Shown here: positions 7,930 to 16,743 of the stretch, piece after piece | How positions within the stretch are numbered: the first letter of the stretch is position 1 | Layout of the letters: every line of letters starts with the position of its first letter | Translations under genes and position numbers: made by a program | Notes under the pieces: model-generated | Seen by the model: only the letters and a program-made list of their open reading frames with translations | Database searches by the model: none | Told to the model about the DNA's origin: nothing | Source: Cryobacterium algoricola | Lineage (GTDB): Bacteria > Actinomycetota > Actinomycetes > Actinomycetales > Microbacteriaceae | NCBI RefSeq assembly: GCF_004402485.1 | Contig: NZ_SOFG01000021.1 | Span: 50,789-108,500, forward strand | Direction of reading: 5' to 3' | Length of the DNA: 57,712 nt

Positions 7930-9030
7930 TCAGCAGAATGAGACGAGGTACTCGGCGAAGCACAGCACCGTGAGCGATTGGCCGTACGGCATCGCCGTCT
8001 GGTCGATGTTCTTGTAGAAGTCCAGGTCATCGCCCATTCCGGTTCCGACCGAGACGTTCTGGACTTCGCCATCGTCGGTGATCCGGTCGAAGAGCGCGGC
8101 GACGGCCTTCTCGGCCACGGCCGCGTAGCTCGTGTCGATGTAGCGTTCGTGCACCGCTTTGAGCAGCCCGTATGCGATGCCGGCCGTCGCGGACGACTCC
8201 AGGTAGGAGGTCGGGTCGTCGAGCAGCGTGTGCCACATGCCGGACTCGTCCTGCAGTTCCGCGAGCGCGGAGACCTGGCTGTTCAGAATTTCGAGTAACC
8301 ACTCCCTGACCGGGTCGCCGGGCTTCAGCCCCAGGGTTCCGATGAGTTCCGGAATGGCGATGGTGATCCAGCAGTTGCCCCGCGCCCAGAGCGCGTTGGC
8401 GTAGTTGTCCCTGCGGTCGAACGACCAGCCGTGGAACCAGAGGCCCGTCTTCTTGTCCATGAGGTACTGGGCGTGGATGAGGAACTGATACTTGGCTTCC
8501 TCGATGTATTCCGGCCGGTCCAGCAGGCGACCGATCTTCGCCAGCGGCAGCACCGTCATCATCAGGGTGTCGTCCCAGAGCTGCTGGGAGTTCGGTCCGG
8601 CATAGGTCATGTGCTGCATGCCGCCGCCGTGGGTGCGCGGCATGTCGTGCATGGCCCACTGCGCCCACTGGTTGAGGTACGGCACGTACCTGCTGTCCTT
8701 GGTGTCCTCGTACAGGCAGGCCATGGCGAGCAGTGGCGCCATCGTGTTGACGTTCTTCGGCGGAGCGCCCGCGGCAAGCGCGGTGTCGAACCACTCGTGC
8801 ACGACATCCGCTGCGAGAGGATTTCCGGTGATCCGGTAGTTCTTGTAGATCCCGTAGAGACCGACGCCCTGGGGCCAATTCCACACATTCCAGCTCTTGT
8901 CGTCGACGACGACATCATTGAAATGGAGCAGAAACTTACCCGACTCGTCCCTGATTGTGGTCAGGTTGGAGATCATGGCATCGATCTTGTGGACGATCTG
9001 CTCTCTGCTGACGGCAGTGTCTAGATGCAT
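7930..9030 (-). CDS. GH105 (GH88-like) unsaturated uronyl hydrolase
   Basis: 366 aa, no signal peptide, so it acts in the cytoplasm on imported oligosaccharides. It has the (alpha/alpha)6-barrel features of GH105/GH88: the DDTLMM motif containing the likely catalytic Asp154, the WARGNCW motif at 215-221 (WxRGNGW in characterised relatives), and the SATAGIAYGLL stretch. These enzymes hydrate the 4,5 double bond left by polysaccharide lyases and release 5-keto-4-deoxyuronate. It is the first gene of a three-gene operon ending at 6388 and is divergent from an AraC regulator. GH105 (rhamnogalacturonan-type) is favoured over GH88, but not proven. Gly to Cys in the RGN(G/C)W motif is unusual. Confidence 0.85.
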   Translation of the reverse strand: MHLDTAVSREQIVHKIDAMISNLTTIRDESGKFLLHFNDVVVDDKSWNVWNWPQGVGLYGIYKNYRITGNPLAADVVHEWFDTALAAGAPPKNVNTMAPLLAMACLYEDTKDSRYVPYLNQWAQWAMHDMPRTHGGGMQHMTYAGPNSQQLWDDTLMMTVLPLAKIGRLLDRPEYIEEAKYQFLIHAQYLMDKKTGLWFHGWSFDRRDNYANALWARGNCWITIAIPELIGTLGLKPGDPVREWLLEILNSQVSALAELQDESGMWHTLLDDPTSYLESSATAGIAYGLLKAVHERYIDTSYAAVAEKAVAALFDRITDDGEVQNVSVGTGMGDDLDFYKNIDQTAMPYGQSLTVLCFAEYLVSFC

Positions 9031-9065
9031 GGTTTCTCTTCACAATCTTCTTTGATTCCTTGGTA

Positions 9066-9080
9066 TTTGAAACGTTACAA
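9066..9080. promoter_or_regulatory. LacI-type operator in GH105/AraC divergent promoter
   Basis: TTGAAACGTTACAA (9067-9080) is a 14-bp palindrome with one mismatched pair, 37-50 bp upstream of the GH105 ATG and about 117 bp upstream of the araC-type gene. It is nearly identical to the site before the GPH symporter, linking the two promoters. Confidence 0.6.
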
Positions 9081-9196
9081 CCCGCGAATCCGCGGATACA
9101 GGCCCCGTCATGTCGACCGTTGCGCAAAAACTGCCGTTTCTTGCAGCGGAGGCTGCGTGCCAGACTGTCGCCTGAGCTCACGGAGAGGAGAGGACG

Positions 9197-10081
9197 ATGG
9201 AGCCTCGCCGCGCAGTGATCGTGAACTCGATGATCTCCGGGCATTTCGAGCTGTACCACGTCGACAATGCCGTCCGTGAGCACGCGAACCTGCACTATCA
9301 CGACTTCCACGAGATCAACTGCGTACTGAGCGGCACGGGTGTCTTCCGGCTGGGCGGGACCGAATACTCCACGGAACCGGGAACCGTGACCTTCGTGCGG
9401 AGGAACGACCTGCACAACATCGTCAGGCAGTCCAGCGAGTACTACGAACGTGCCTACATCCACATTCGCGAGGAGTTCCTCACGAGCCGTTCGTCGGAAA
9501 GCACCAACCTCAACCTCCTGTTCGCCAAGGACGGCACCCCGACGAGCCAGGTGATCCGAGTGGATGCCGGCTGGTTGCGCGACCAGATCTCTCGCCTGGA
9601 CGATCCCGGTCAGGGGGGCTTCGGCGCGGACCTCGTCCGCGAGAACCGGCTGATCGAGTTCCTGATCGAACTCAACAAGGCGGTCTTCGACTCCGAGAAC
9701 GCGGTCGTTCCCCACGACCTTCCCGTGTCCGCCCTGATCTCGGCGGTCATGGGCTACGTCGCAGACAACCTCGACGAGGACCTGTCGCTCGATGCCGTCG
9801 CGGGCAGGTTCTTCATCAGTAAGTACTACCTGTCACGGCAGTTCAAGACGAACACCGGACTCAATTTCCACCGGTACACGCTGAAGAAACGGCTGCTGCA
9901 CAGCAAGGATCTGCTGAGCACACACGGAAACGCCCTGGACGCCTATCGGCAGGCCGGGTTCTCGTCGTACACGCACTTCCTTCGCTGCTTCAAGGACGAG
10001 TTCGGCATGACGACCAAGGAGTTCATCCGCCGGAGTCGAAACCCCGAGGACATTCACTTCGAGAATCCCGATTCCGCGTAG
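9197..10081 (+). CDS. AraC-family transcriptional regulator with cupin sensor domain
   Basis: 294 aa. The N-terminal half is a cupin-like ligand domain (HYHDFHEINCVLSGTG, then GTVTFVRRNDLHN), and the last ~100 residues carry two helix-turn-helix motifs (SLDAVAGRFFISKYYLSRQFK and ALDAYRQAGFSSYTHFLRCFK) followed by the conserved TTKEFIRR. AraC/XylS proteins with this architecture usually activate sugar catabolic genes in response to the inducer. AGGAGAGGA is well spaced before the ATG. It is divergent from the GH105 operon, the most likely target. Its 3' end overlaps the convergent epimerase gene by 28 bp. Confidence 0.9.
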   Translation: MEPRRAVIVNSMISGHFELYHVDNAVREHANLHYHDFHEINCVLSGTGVFRLGGTEYSTEPGTVTFVRRNDLHNIVRQSSEYYERAYIHIREEFLTSRSSESTNLNLLFAKDGTPTSQVIRVDAGWLRDQISRLDDPGQGGFGADLVRENRLIEFLIELNKAVFDSENAVVPHDLPVSALISAVMGYVADNLDEDLSLDAVAGRFFISKYYLSRQFKTNTGLNFHRYTLKKRLLHSKDLLSTHGNALDAYRQAGFSSYTHFLRCFKDEFGMTTKEFIRRSRNPEDIHFENPDSA

Positions 10082-10899
10082 CGATCCACCGTCCTGGCGA
10101 TCGCGTCGTTGACGGTTTCCTCCATGATCACCGCGAGATGGGGAGAGTGCGCGCTGATCGTCGCCAGGATCTGGGCGACCGGAAGCACCCCGTCGTCGAT
10201 GTCGCAGCGGATGACCCGGCCATCCGAGAGGCGGTAGTCGTCGAGGTGAGCCGCGACGATGCGTCCCCCGAACCGCTCGAAGGCGTCGCCCGCCAACACC
10301 GCAAGGTCGACGGGCTCGTGCGGGTCGAGCAACGCCGTGGCGTCGAACACGATGCCGAGGTAGGGCGAGTCGATGTCGTCGAGGAGTTGCTCGACCCGAT
10401 CGAGGTTGTGGATCGGGTGGTTGATGCCCGGCTCGATGGCGACGATGGTCCCCACGCGTTCGCCGAATTCGGCCAGCCGCCGGATGACCGCGGCGGTCTC
10501 CCGATACGCCTCGTCGGTGAAGTTCGCCCGGGTGAAGGCAAAGCCCTCCCGGTTGACGCTCCCGGTCTCGGTCGCGACCATCGGTGCCCCGAAGTGCCGG
10601 GCGTTGCGAAGGTAGGCCTCGAACTTCCGCAGGATCGGCTCCCGGCGCCCGGCATCCGGATGGATGATGTTGTCGTAGCAACCCAGCACGGCGATGTCCA
10701 CGCCCTGGGCGGCCAGCGTGCGGCGGAAGTATGCGCCCATTCCCGGGTTGAGGGCGTCCGCGCCGCTCAGCTCGGGGAAAGACCGGCCGAGCGCAAGTTG
10801 CACGGTGTGCACCCCGTAACCCGCCAGGCCACGTGCCAGCTCCTCGGGAGTCGACGCCCACGTCACATCGTGCCCGCGAGCGCCGAAATTGATTGTCAT
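10054..10899 (-). CDS. sugar phosphate isomerase/epimerase (AP endonuclease 2-type TIM barrel)
   Basis: 281 aa. The pattern is that of the xylose-isomerase-like TIM barrel: VHTVQLALG, MVATETGS, TIVAIEPGINHPIHN, LGIVFDATALLDP, IVAAHLDDYRL and AVIMEET, with metal-binding Glu, Asp and His at strand ends. Members include L-ribulose-5-phosphate 3-epimerases, tagatose epimerases and IolE-like dehydratases; the substrate cannot be told here. The ATG at 10899 has AAAGG 8 nt upstream. It is divergent from the LacI gene (134-bp gap). It might be a sugar-epimerising step for the pentose or uronate branch; it is not homologous to AraD. Confidence 0.75.
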   Translation of the reverse strand: MTINFGARGHDVTWASTPEELARGLAGYGVHTVQLALGRSFPELSGADALNPGMGAYFRRTLAAQGVDIAVLGCYDNIIHPDAGRREPILRKFEAYLRNARHFGAPMVATETGSVNREGFAFTRANFTDEAYRETAAVIRRLAEFGERVGTIVAIEPGINHPIHNLDRVEQLLDDIDSPYLGIVFDATALLDPHEPVDLAVLAGDAFERFGGRIVAAHLDDYRLSDGRVIRCDIDDGVLPVAQILATISAHSPHLAVIMEETVNDAIARTVDRYAESGFSK

Positions 10900-10911
10900 G
10901 TCCCAACCTTT

Positions 10912-10921
10912 CACCGCGGTG
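10912..10921. promoter_or_regulatory. palindrome CACCGCGGTG between epimerase and LacI genes
   Basis: A perfect CG-centred 10-bp palindrome 13-22 bp before the epimerase start, in the divergent promoter shared with the LacI gene. It is short and GC-rich, so the operator assignment is tentative. Confidence 0.3.
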
Positions 10922-11021
10922 GCCAACTCGCCGAACTGTACTCCTGTCCCCGTGCGAGCCCTGACCTCGTCATCAGGCAGAGTTGGGACGCCCCGTGACC
11001 GGCACGACCCCCGCACCCGGC

Positions 11022-11027
11022 GATAAT
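11022..11027 (+). promoter_or_regulatory. -10 box of likely leaderless lacI-type gene
   Basis: GATAAT ends 6 nt before the ATG at 11034 and no Shine-Dalgarno is present, so transcription would begin at or next to the start codon. This supports choosing 11034 over the TTG at 10983. Confidence 0.5.
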
Positions 11028-11033
11028 CAGACC

Positions 11034-12065
11034 ATGGGCGTAGATCGAGACAACGAGGAGGCCAGACCTCGTGCCGCCAGTGTGTTCGATGTGGCCAGGG
11101 TCGCCGGAGTATCCCACCAGACGGTTTCCCGTGTTCTGAATGATCACCCCAGCCTGCGCGCGGCCACGCGCCAGAAGGTGCTCGATGCCATGCGGGAGTT
11201 GAACTACCGGCCGAACGCCGCCGCCCGCGCGTTGTCCTCGAGCCGATCGCGCCTGATCGGAATCCTGTCGACCTCGAGTGGAGAGTACGGCCCCGCGACC
11301 ATCGTCGCGGCCATCGGGGCCGCGGCACGCAGTCGCGGCTACAGCGTGACGATCGCGAACGCGGACGGACTCGACCGGAAATCGGTGGACGACGCCCTCA
11401 GCCACCTGGCCGATCTCTCGGCCGAGGGGCTGATCGTGGTCGCCCCACAGACCCAGGTGCTCGTCGCGCTCGAAGGCCTGACGATCCCGGTGCCGTACGT
11501 GACACTGCAGACGGCGGCGGGGAGCGCGCCACACGACGGGATGCTGGACCAGGTCCGGGGGGCCCGGCTGGCCACCTCGCACCTGCTGGACCTCGGCCAC
11601 CAGCGGGTGGGCCACATCGCCGGCCCGCCGGAATGGCTCGACGCACAACAGCGCCTGACCGGCTTCCAGGAGGAGCTCCGGTCGCGACAGCTGGATCCAC
11701 GATTCGTGGAGATCGGCGACTGGAGCGCCGCGTCAGGACATCGTGCCGCCCGGGCGCTGATCGGACAGGGCGTGACGGCCATCTTCTCCGGCAACGACCA
11801 GATGGCGCTCGGCGCTCTGAGCGCCGCAGTCTCTCTGGGCCTGACCGTGCCGGGGGACCTCAGCATCGTCGGCTTCGATGACGTTCCCGAGGCCGCCTAC
11901 TACCAGCCCGCGTTGACGACCGTGCGGCAGGACCTGGCCGAAGCCGGGCGGCGCGCCGTGGCGCTTCTCCTCGGCGAAGCGGACGTGCGCCCGGTCGTCG
12001 ACCCGGAGCTCATCGAACGGGCGTCCACCGGCGCCCCGCCGGAGCGGCTGCGCCCCGCACACTGA
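11034..12065 (+). CDS. LacI-family transcriptional regulator
   Basis: 343 aa from the ATG at 11034. The N-terminal helix-turn-helix and hinge are canonical: ASVFDVARVAGVSHQTVSRVLN followed by YRPNAAARALSS. The periplasmic-binding-protein-like sensor domain ends with SIVGFDDVPEAAYYQPALTTV. It is a cytoplasmic repressor responding to a sugar or sugar phosphate. It lies just upstream of araB-araA (83-bp gap) on the same strand, and CG-centred palindromes occur before araB, GH105 and the GPH symporter, which are its likely regulon. An upstream TTG start at 10983 exists but would add unconserved sequence and cover the probable -10 box. Confidence 0.9.
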   Translation: MGVDRDNEEARPRAASVFDVARVAGVSHQTVSRVLNDHPSLRAATRQKVLDAMRELNYRPNAAARALSSSRSRLIGILSTSSGEYGPATIVAAIGAAARSRGYSVTIANADGLDRKSVDDALSHLADLSAEGLIVVAPQTQVLVALEGLTIPVPYVTLQTAAGSAPHDGMLDQVRGARLATSHLLDLGHQRVGHIAGPPEWLDAQQRLTGFQEELRSRQLDPRFVEIGDWSAASGHRAARALIGQGVTAIFSGNDQMALGALSAAVSLGLTVPGDLSIVGFDDVPEAAYYQPALTTVRQDLAEAGRRAVALLLGEADVRPVVDPELIERASTGAPPERLRPAH

Positions 12066-12111
12066 CAGTCGACAGACGGGAGGACGATGTCGTAGACTGC
12101 ATACCATCGCG

Positions 12112-12129
12112 CATGTGATCGATCACATG
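12112..12129. promoter_or_regulatory. perfect 18-bp palindrome, operator of araB-araA
   Basis: CATGTGATCGATCACATG, a perfect palindrome, ends 19 nt before the araB GTG codon, where bound repressor would block transcription. The TGTGA-N4-TCACA spacing is two bases shorter than a CRP/GlxR site, so a LacI-family repressor (encoded immediately upstream) is the better candidate. Confidence 0.7.
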
Positions 12130-12148
12130 AGCAAGTCAAAGGAGTCTT

Positions 12149-13789
12149 GTGTCGACATCGAAAACCGTTTCCCCCGGCGATTCCGCGCGAGACGACCTGC
12201 GCGCGGGGCGTCTCTCCCTCGGGATAGAACTGGGGTCGACCCGGATCAAGGCCTGTCTGATCGGCGAAGACCCGTCGCAGGTGATCGCGGTCGGCAGTCA
12301 CGAGTGGGACAACGAGTTCGTCGGACAGGTGTGGACCTATTCGCTCGAGAACGTGTGGTCCGGCTTGCAGGCTGCCTACGCCGACCTCATCTACAATGCC
12401 GAATCTCGCTACGGCGTGCGCCCCGACAGCTTCGCGGCGATCGGCGTCTCGGCCATGATGCACGGATACCTCGCCTTCGATGCGGCCGGTGACCTCCTCG
12501 CGCCGTTCCGGACCTGGCGGAACACGACGACCGGCCCAGCCGCGGCGGAACTCACCGAGCTGTTCGGCGTGAACATCCCGCTGCGCTGGTCCATCGCACA
12601 CCTCCGCCAGGCGGTCCTCGACAACGAACCACACGTTCCCGAGATCGCCTCTCTCACCACCCTCGCCGGTTATGTCCACTGGCAGCTCACGGGTCGGAAA
12701 GTCCTGGGCGTCGGCGACGCATCGGGCATGTTCCCGATCGACGCACTGACCAAGACCTACGACACCGAGCTCCTGGCGCGCTACGACGGGCTCTCCGCAT
12801 CGGGAACCGCCGGATCCCACCTCGTCGACCTGCTGCCGGAGGTGCTCGTTGCGGGTCAGCCCGCTGGGAACTTGACCGTCCAGGGCGCCCGCCTTCTCGA
12901 CCCGACGGGTACGCTCAAGCCCGGCGCGGCCCTCTGCCCGCCCGAGGGTGATGCCGGAACGGGAATGGTCGCGACCCGGTCCGTCGCCCCCCGCTCGGGC
13001 AATGTCAGTGCGGGCACGAGCATCTTCGCCATGGTCGTGCTCGAACGGCCGCTCGACAATGTGCATCACGAGCTCGATCTGGTCACTACTCCGGCTGGGG
13101 ACCCCGTCGCGATGGTCCACTGCAACAACGGTGCGAGCGAACTCGCGACCTGGGTCGGCCTCTTCGCCCGGTTCGCCACGGTCGCCGGCCAGCCGCTCGC
13201 CAGCGACGCCGTCTTCAACGCGCTGTTTAGCGAAGCACTCGAGGGCGAGGCGGACGCCGGCGGGCTGCTGGCCTACAACCACCTGGCGGGCGAGCCGATC
13301 GCCGGCCTCACCGAGGGCAGGCCCCTCGTCGTGCGCACGCCGGACAGCCGGTTGACGCTCGCGAACTTCATGCGGGCCCAGCTCTACGGGGTCTTCGGCA
13401 CGCTCAGCCTCGGGATGCGCGTCCTTGCGGACGAGGGTGTCGTGATCGACGAGATGTTCGCCCACGGCGGCATGTTCCGCACCGCCGGGGTCGCGCAGCG
13501 ATTCCTCGCCGGGGCGCTCGGCACCCCCGTCACCGTGACCGAAACGGCCTCCGAAGGCGGGGCCTGGGGCATCGCAGTGCTGGCGTCCTACCTTCGGGCC
13601 GCCGAGCACGGCCAGAGCCTCGACGACTACCTCGACGAACACGTCTTCGCGAACACCGCGTTCGACACCACCCAGCCCGATCCGACGGACGTCGCTGGAT
13701 TCACGACCTACCTTGCGCGGTATTCCGCCGGCCTCGCCGTCGAACGTACCGCAGTTGACACACTCTCACTGAAGGAAAGCACCCTATGA
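12149..13789 (+). CDS. araB: FGGY-family carbohydrate kinase, probable L-ribulokinase
   Basis: 546 aa. The FGGY ATPase fold is seen from [18 protein letters not shown] (phosphate-1 loop) through [15 protein letters not shown] and [13 protein letters not shown] to [23 protein letters not shown] near the C-terminus. The GTG start at 12149 has AAAGGAG 4 nt upstream. The stop overlaps the araA ATG by 4 nt, so the two are translationally coupled. Ribulokinase phosphorylates L-ribulose made by AraA. The sequence is closer in length and motifs to the actinobacterial/Bacteroidetes ribulokinase type than to E. coli AraB, and xylulokinase activity cannot be excluded. Confidence 0.8.
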   Translation: MSTSKTVSPGDSARDDLRAGRLSLGIELGSTRIKACLIGEDPSQVIAVGSHEWDNEFVGQVWTYSLENVWSGLQAAYADLIYNAESRYGVRPDSFAAIGVSAMMHGYLAFDAAGDLLAPFRTWRNTTTGPAAAELTELFGVNIPLRWSIAHLRQAVLDNEPHVPEIASLTTLAGYVHWQLTGRKVLGVGDASGMFPIDALTKTYDTELLARYDGLSASGTAGSHLVDLLPEVLVAGQPAGNLTVQGARLLDPTGTLKPGAALCPPEGDAGTGMVATRSVAPRSGNVSAGTSIFAMVVLERPLDNVHHELDLVTTPAGDPVAMVHCNNGASELATWVGLFARFATVAGQPLASDAVFNALFSEALEGEADAGGLLAYNHLAGEPIAGLTEGRPLVVRTPDSRLTLANFMRAQLYGVFGTLSLGMRVLADEGVVIDEMFAHGGMFRTAGVAQRFLAGALGTPVTVTETASEGGAWGIAVLASYLRAAEHGQSLDDYLDEHVFANTAFDTTQPDPTDVAGFTTYLARYSAGLAVERTAVDTLSLKESTL

Positions 13790-15306
13790 GCAACCGCATC
13801 ACTCCCGACCTACGCTCCTACGAGGTCTGGTTCCTCACCGGCAGCCAGAACCTGTACGGCGAGGAGACCCTCCGTCAGGTGGCGGAACAGTCGCGCGCCA
13901 TTTCGGACACGCTCGCGGCAGCATCCGACATTCCGGTCACGATCGTGTGGAAGCCGGTGCTGAAGGATTCGGAGTCGATCAAGCGGGCGATCCTCGAGGC
14001 GAACGCCGCCGACAACGTGATCGGCCTGATCGCGTGGATGCACACCTTCTCCCCCGCAAAGATGTGGATTTCCGGGCTCGACGCCCTCCAGAAGCCCCTG
14101 CTGCACTTCCACACCCAGGCGAACGTCGAACTGCCGTGGGCGGACATCGACATGGACTTCATGAACCTCAACCAGGCCGCGCACGGCGACCGGGAGTTCG
14201 GCTACATCCAGACCCGCCTGGGCGTCGCCCGGAAGACGGTCGTCGGCCACGCCTCGAGCTCCGCGGTCACCGCGCAGATCGGCACCTGGACCCGTGCCGC
14301 CGCCGGTTGGGCTGCGACCAAGAGCCTCAAGCTCGCCCGGTTCGGCGACAACATGCGTTACGTCGCGGTCACCGAGGGTGACAAGACCGAGGCAGAGCTG
14401 CGGTTCGGCGTTCAGGTCAACACCTGGGGCGTCAATGACCTCGCCGAGGCCGTCGACGCGGCCACGGAGGACCAGATCGACGCCCTCGTCGCCGAGTACG
14501 AGGAACTCTATGACGTCGCGCCGGAACTGCGGGCGGGCGCCGAGCGTCACGAGTCACTGCGCTACGGCGCCGCGATCGAGATCGGCCTCCGGTCATTCCT
14601 CGAAGCAGGCGGATTCGGCGCGTTCACCACAAGCTTCGAAGACCTCGGAGCCCTCCGCCAGCTCCCCGGCCTCGCCGTGCAGCGCCTGATGGCCGACGGC
14701 TACGGCTTCGGCGCCGAAGGCGACTGGAAGACGGCCATCCTCGTGCACGCCGCCAACGTCATGGGTTCCGGGCTCCCCGGCGGCGCCTCCCTGATGGAGG
14801 ACTACACCTACGACCTGACCCCCGGGGCGGAAGTCATTCTGGGTGCCCACATGCTCGAGGTCAACCCCGCCCTGACGACCGCGAAGCCGACCCTCGAGAT
14901 CCACCCGCTCGGTATCGGCGGCCGCGAAGACCCCGTGCGCCTCGTGTTCACGGCCGATCCTGGACCCGCCGTGGTCGTCGCGATGAGCGACATGCGCGAC
15001 CGGTTCCGCCTCGTCGCCAACGTCATCGAAGTTGTCGAGCCCACCGAGCCCCTGCCGAAGCTGCCGGTCGGCCGCGCCGTCTGGAAGCCCGCACCGTCCT
15101 TCGCCGTCTCGGCGGCCGCCTGGCTTACCGCTGGTGCGGCGCACCACACCGTGATGTCGACCGCGCTCGGCCTCGAGGCGTTCACCGACTTCGCCGACAT
15201 CGCGAAGACGGAGCTTCTCGTCATCGACGAGACGACCGAACTGCGGAGCTTCGAACAGGGAATCCGCTGGAACGCGGCGTACTACCGGCTGGCCCAGGGC
15301 CTCTAA
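13786..15306 (+). CDS. araA: L-arabinose isomerase
   Basis: 506 aa, the usual length. The N-terminal [19 protein letters not shown] and the central [13 protein letters not shown] and MEDYTYDL motifs are hallmarks of AraA; the glutamates in the latter two bind the catalytic Mn2+. It interconverts L-arabinose and L-ribulose in the cytoplasm. It starts at the ATGA overlap with araB. Unusually, no araD (L-ribulose-5-phosphate 4-epimerase) lies in the operon or elsewhere in the window. A strong hairpin follows 14 nt after the stop. Confidence 0.95.
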   Translation: MSNRITPDLRSYEVWFLTGSQNLYGEETLRQVAEQSRAISDTLAAASDIPVTIVWKPVLKDSESIKRAILEANAADNVIGLIAWMHTFSPAKMWISGLDALQKPLLHFHTQANVELPWADIDMDFMNLNQAAHGDREFGYIQTRLGVARKTVVGHASSSAVTAQIGTWTRAAAGWAATKSLKLARFGDNMRYVAVTEGDKTEAELRFGVQVNTWGVNDLAEAVDAATEDQIDALVAEYEELYDVAPELRAGAERHESLRYGAAIEIGLRSFLEAGGFGAFTTSFEDLGALRQLPGLAVQRLMADGYGFGAEGDWKTAILVHAANVMGSGLPGGASLMEDYTYDLTPGAEVILGAHMLEVNPALTTAKPTLEIHPLGIGGREDPVRLVFTADPGPAVVVAMSDMRDRFRLVANVIEVVEPTEPLPKLPVGRAVWKPAPSFAVSAAAWLTAGAAHHTVMSTALGLEAFTDFADIAKTELLVIDETTELRSFEQGIRWNAAYYRLAQGL

Positions 15307-15320
15307 GTCCAGGAACCTCA

Positions 15321-15360
15321 GAACGGATCGCCTGGCCGCTTTCGGCCGGGCGATCCGTTC
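15321..15360 (+). terminator. hairpin terminator after araA (repeat copy A)
   Basis: An 18-bp stem (15321-15338 with 15343-15360, one G-U pair) closes a CTTT loop. There is no long T-tract, as is common in high-GC actinobacteria. The hairpin and the 20 nt after it recur near-identically at 17447-17497. Confidence 0.75.
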
Positions 15361-15500
15361 GTTAAGGGCGGCGCAGCCCAGGTCGCATCGTGTCAGTGAT
15401 CCCAATCGGCGTCACACCTGTTGATGTTGGACGCTCGATCTAGTCGAATCACTCGAACACACTGGCACCCTCGAGACTTCGTCCTGCAGGACCTGTGCTC

Positions 15501-16598
15501 TTATGCCGTCTGAGCGAGTGCCTCCTGCTGGAGTCGACGCGCATTGTGAATCAGGTCCACTCCGTCCGGCCCCCACAACAGCCGCATGATGCGCGCCTCG
15601 TTTGCAGGGTTCTGAATCTGACGAATGTCAGCTTCGCGACGGCGGATGACGTCATCCGAGGCATCGATCCGGTCCCGAGGCACGCCCGCCGCAACTTGCA
15701 ACTTCTCCGGAAGCACCGCGTGCATCACGTCGTGCCACTGCTCATAGACTTCGGCCAACGCGTCGGTCGCGAGCTTGTGACTGGGGTCCCAGTTCTGCTG
15801 ACCGACTTGCTTGTACTGGGCGATCATGTCCACCCCGGTCTCCCTGTCGCGGAAGACGCTCTCGCGGTGTCCGAAGTAGGGCCAATACTTCTCGTAGAGA
15901 GCGTCCAGGTCAGCCATGCTCTGCGGAATCTCGGACTCCTCAGCACCGACAAGGCGCAAATACGAGCCCATCTCCATGACGAACTGGTCCCGCTGGGCGG
16001 CAGTGAGCGGTCGAGGGGGCTCATCGCCGTGCCACGCGAGCTTCTCGTATGCGCAGAGCATCGCGTGCATCTCGGTGATCGCCGCCCACATCGCGTCCCG
16101 CGGCTCAGCCGCAGCGTAGCCGCCCAGCGACGGGTCTTTCGGGTCGATGACATCGCCGTTCACGTGACTGTGGATGCGATGAAGATGCGTGGCCATGCTC
16201 GTCGCCGTGGCCGTATCGCCAAGCCACATCGGCGCGTGCATTCCCGAATTGCGCTGAAACCGTTCGAAGAAGTCGAACATGGTGAATCTGCCCGCTCGAG
16301 CCTTGCGAGAGATCGGATCCAAGTCGCGGATGCCCGCCGTGATCGGCTTGTAGAGGAACTGCACCGCCCCTTGCGCGGCCGTCTCGAAAACGATCGAGGC
16401 GGGATGGAGCAGCACCTCCCAAACGATCGACCCAGGCCCGAAAAGGCCGTAGTCCGCCGATCCATCATCGTTCAGCGACCCGCCTGCAGGTACAACATCG
16501 CCGAAGCGACGCCATCGACCGGCATCACCGAGCATGAGCTCTTCTGTAATCACGGGGATCTTGGGCGTGCGTTCGGGTGCGATGCCATCAATATTCAC
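15501..16598 (-). CDS. DUF2236/MpaB-type oxygenase family protein
   Basis: 365 aa. The region after residue ~50 (SIVWEVLLHPASIVFETAAQG, then FLYKPITAGIRD, with helices rich in His, Arg and Trp) matches the DUF2236 family, which includes the fungal MpaB oxygenase and the haem-dependent latex-clearing protein Lcp. Haem-dependent oxidation of an unknown substrate is therefore possible but inferred. The GTG at 16598 is chosen because AAGGAG lies 5 nt before it; the longer in-frame start at 16646 would translate through the palindromic operator at 16616-16638. It is divergent from a TetR gene, a frequent pairing for this family. Its codon use looks less GC-rich than the araBA neighbours. Confidence 0.75.
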   Translation of the reverse strand: MNIDGIAPERTPKIPVITEELMLGDAGRWRRFGDVVPAGGSLNDDGSADYGLFGPGSIVWEVLLHPASIVFETAAQGAVQFLYKPITAGIRDLDPISRKARAGRFTMFDFFERFQRNSGMHAPMWLGDTATATSMATHLHRIHSHVNGDVIDPKDPSLGGYAAAEPRDAMWAAITEMHAMLCAYEKLAWHGDEPPRPLTAAQRDQFVMEMGSYLRLVGAEESEIPQSMADLDALYEKYWPYFGHRESVFRDRETGVDMIAQYKQVGQQNWDPSHKLATDALAEVYEQWHDVMHAVLPEKLQVAAGVPRDRIDASDDVIRRREADIRQIQNPANEARIMRLLWGPDGVDLIHNARRLQQEALAQTA

Positions 16599-16615
16599 GT
16601 GGACTCCTTCGTCAT

Positions 16616-16638
16616 TTACGTACGATGACCGTACGTAA
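16616..16638. promoter_or_regulatory. TetR-type operator between MpaB-like and TetR genes
   Basis: TTACGTACG, 5-nt spacer, CGTACGTAA: a perfect 9+9 inverted repeat just upstream of the oxygenase ribosome site (18 bp before the GTG) and about 106 bp before the tetR start. TACGTACG half-sites are common in TetR operators. Confidence 0.75.
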
Positions 16639-16743
16639 CTGATCATAGGTAGTGACCACTCCCGATCACAAGTGTTTCTGCGCCCACGCCAGCCGGCGCT
16701 CGATGCGTAGGCTGGTGGACAACGGGCATGTGGAGGGAGCAGG

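Noticed and set aside
10900..10989. 8-bp inverted repeat GTCCCAAC/GTTGGGAC between epimerase and LacI genes
   Set aside because: The arms are 74 bp apart, which fits neither an operator dimer nor a terminator; probably chance.
12112..12129. CRP/GlxR binding site before araB
   Set aside because: TGTGA and TCACA are separated by 4 nt instead of the required 6.
11900..13642. 580-codon minus-strand frame over araB
   Set aside because: Antisense shadow; araB on the plus strand has all FGGY motifs and a good start.
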